NCBI GenBank assembly: GCA_963666895.2
Contig: CAXXNS010000010.1
Coordinates: 186,001-250,000 of the forward strand
DNA: 64,000 nt
Reading direction: 5' to 3'
From: G963666895 sp963666895
GTDB taxonomy: Bacteria; Desulfobacterota; Desulfovibrionia; Desulfovibrionales; Desulfovibrionaceae
Shown: one piece after another, positions 63,458-64,000 of the stretch
Layout of the letters: each line of letters starts with the position of its first letter
Numbering within the stretch: position 1 is the stretch's first letter
Program-made: the position numbers and the translations under genes
Notes under the pieces: generated by a model
Database searches by the model: none
Seen by the model: the letters and a program-made list of their open reading frames with translations, nothing else
Told to the model about the DNA's origin: nothing

Positions 63458-63497
63458 GTTCTTTTTTTCCTTTGAAGCCTTCGGCCGGGAAGAACCC

Positions 63498-64000
63498 CTA
63501 GCCGTGTTTGAACAGGTACCTGCGCATGGATACGTTGAGCACGAGGCCCACGAGGAAGAAGTTCACCAGAGTGGCGGTACCCCCGTAACTGAGGAACGGC
63601 AATGGTATTCCCACCACCGGCATCAGCCCGAGCACCATACCCATGTTGATGAGGATTTGCCAGAAAAAATAGAAGAACACCCCGGCCGCCAGGTAGCTGC
63701 CGAAAAGGTCCTTGGATTGCCGGGCCGTGACCACCATCTGATAAAGGAAGACGCAGAGCAGGGACAGGAGGACCACCGAGCCCACGAACCCCCACTCCTC
63801 GCCAAAAACCGCGAAGGCGAAGTCCGTGTGCTTCTCGGGCAGGAAGCGAAGCTGGCTCTGGGTTCCGCCCAGGAAGCCCTTGCCCCATATCTGGCCCGAG
63901 CCGATGGCGATCTCGCTCTGCAGCTTGTGGTAGCCCGCGCCGCGCGGGTCCATGCTGGGATCCATAAAGGAAAGGATGCGCTGCTTCTGGTAGTCGTGGA
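63498..64000 (-). CDS. rodA: Rod-shape protein RodA, C-terminal part (runs off the window)
   Basis: SEDS-family peptidoglycan glycosyltransferase of the elongasome; the C-terminal ~167 residues are visible. Signatures: QSEIAIGSGQIWGKGFLGGT, LPEKHTDFAFAVFGEEWGF and the last-helix VGIPLPFLSYGGTATLVNFF. The HTDFAFA and PFLSYGG motifs favour RodA over FtsW. The N-terminus is beyond base 64000. Confidence 0.93.
   Translation of the reverse strand, partial: HDYQKQRILSFMDPSMDPRGAGYHKLQSEIAIGSGQIWGKGFLGGTQSQLRFLPEKHTDFAFAVFGEEWGFVGSVVLLSLLCVFLYQMVVTARQSKDLFGSYLAAGVFFYFFWQILINMGMVLGLMPVVGIPLPFLSYGGTATLVNFFLVGLVLNVSMRRYLFKHG

Overview
This 64 kb window is GC-rich, tightly packed chromosomal DNA that fits a sulfate-reducing deltaproteobacterium of the Desulfovibrionaceae (Desulfovibrio/Pseudodesulfovibrio-like). 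The evidence is the gene order rodA–bactofilin–atpF'–atpF–atpHAGDC–glmU–zapB–zapA–6S RNA–rny–ymdB–LOG–tyrS, a bd-oxidase-like subunit fused to a multihaem cytochrome c, an N-terminally extended ATP synthase b subunit, and Zur-type ATGCAAC-N3-GTTGCAT operators. The assignment rests on gene content and remembered synteny, not on a database search. No phage, transposon, CRISPR array, rRNA or tRNA was recognised.

Layout. 0-20 kb: partial enolase; coaX; a CydA-like/multihaem cytochrome pair; an aminotransferase; two LysR regulators around a MarR/DUF169 pair; purD-purE-moaA; a small cheD/response-regulator group; a TetR module with two matching operators; ilvBN behind a Val/Ile-rich leader peptide and attenuator; and lrp-ald. 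20-31 kb: a MerR-like gene, htpG, a methyltransferase, then glnD, glnK and amtB (nitrogen control), small redox-type proteins and a two-gene metal-permease-type operon. 31-35 kb: the zinc operon znuA-znuC-znuB-zur-acetolactate decarboxylase, with two perfect palindromic Zur boxes in the divergent promoter region. 35-50 kb: a HyuA-like/HDAC-like pair, a two-gene island less GC-rich than its neighbours, metX-metW with two MscS channels, a UbiA prenyltransferase, a DksA-like protein, a PHP-glycosyltransferase fusion and an amidohydrolase. 50-64 kb: tyrS, LOG, ymdB, rny, 6S RNA, zapAB, glmU, the ATP synthase operon, bactofilin and partial rodA, nearly all on the minus strand.

Sequence quality. 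From about 2.9 to 20.2 kb, and again at 31.80 and 32.43 kb, the reading frames of otherwise well-conserved housekeeping genes (purD, purE, moaA, ilvB, ald, znuA, znuC and others) are broken dozens of times by single-base gains or losses, mostly in G/C runs. The remainder shows no such damage. I treat these as sequence errors rather than pseudogenes and annotate each as one gene.

Regulatory and structural DNA stands out more than new enzymes do. The main items are three copies of a ~125 bp palindromic intergenic repeat whose outer stems covary, the ilv attenuator, paired operators for Zur, MarR and TetR regulators, and a 6S RNA between zapA and rny.
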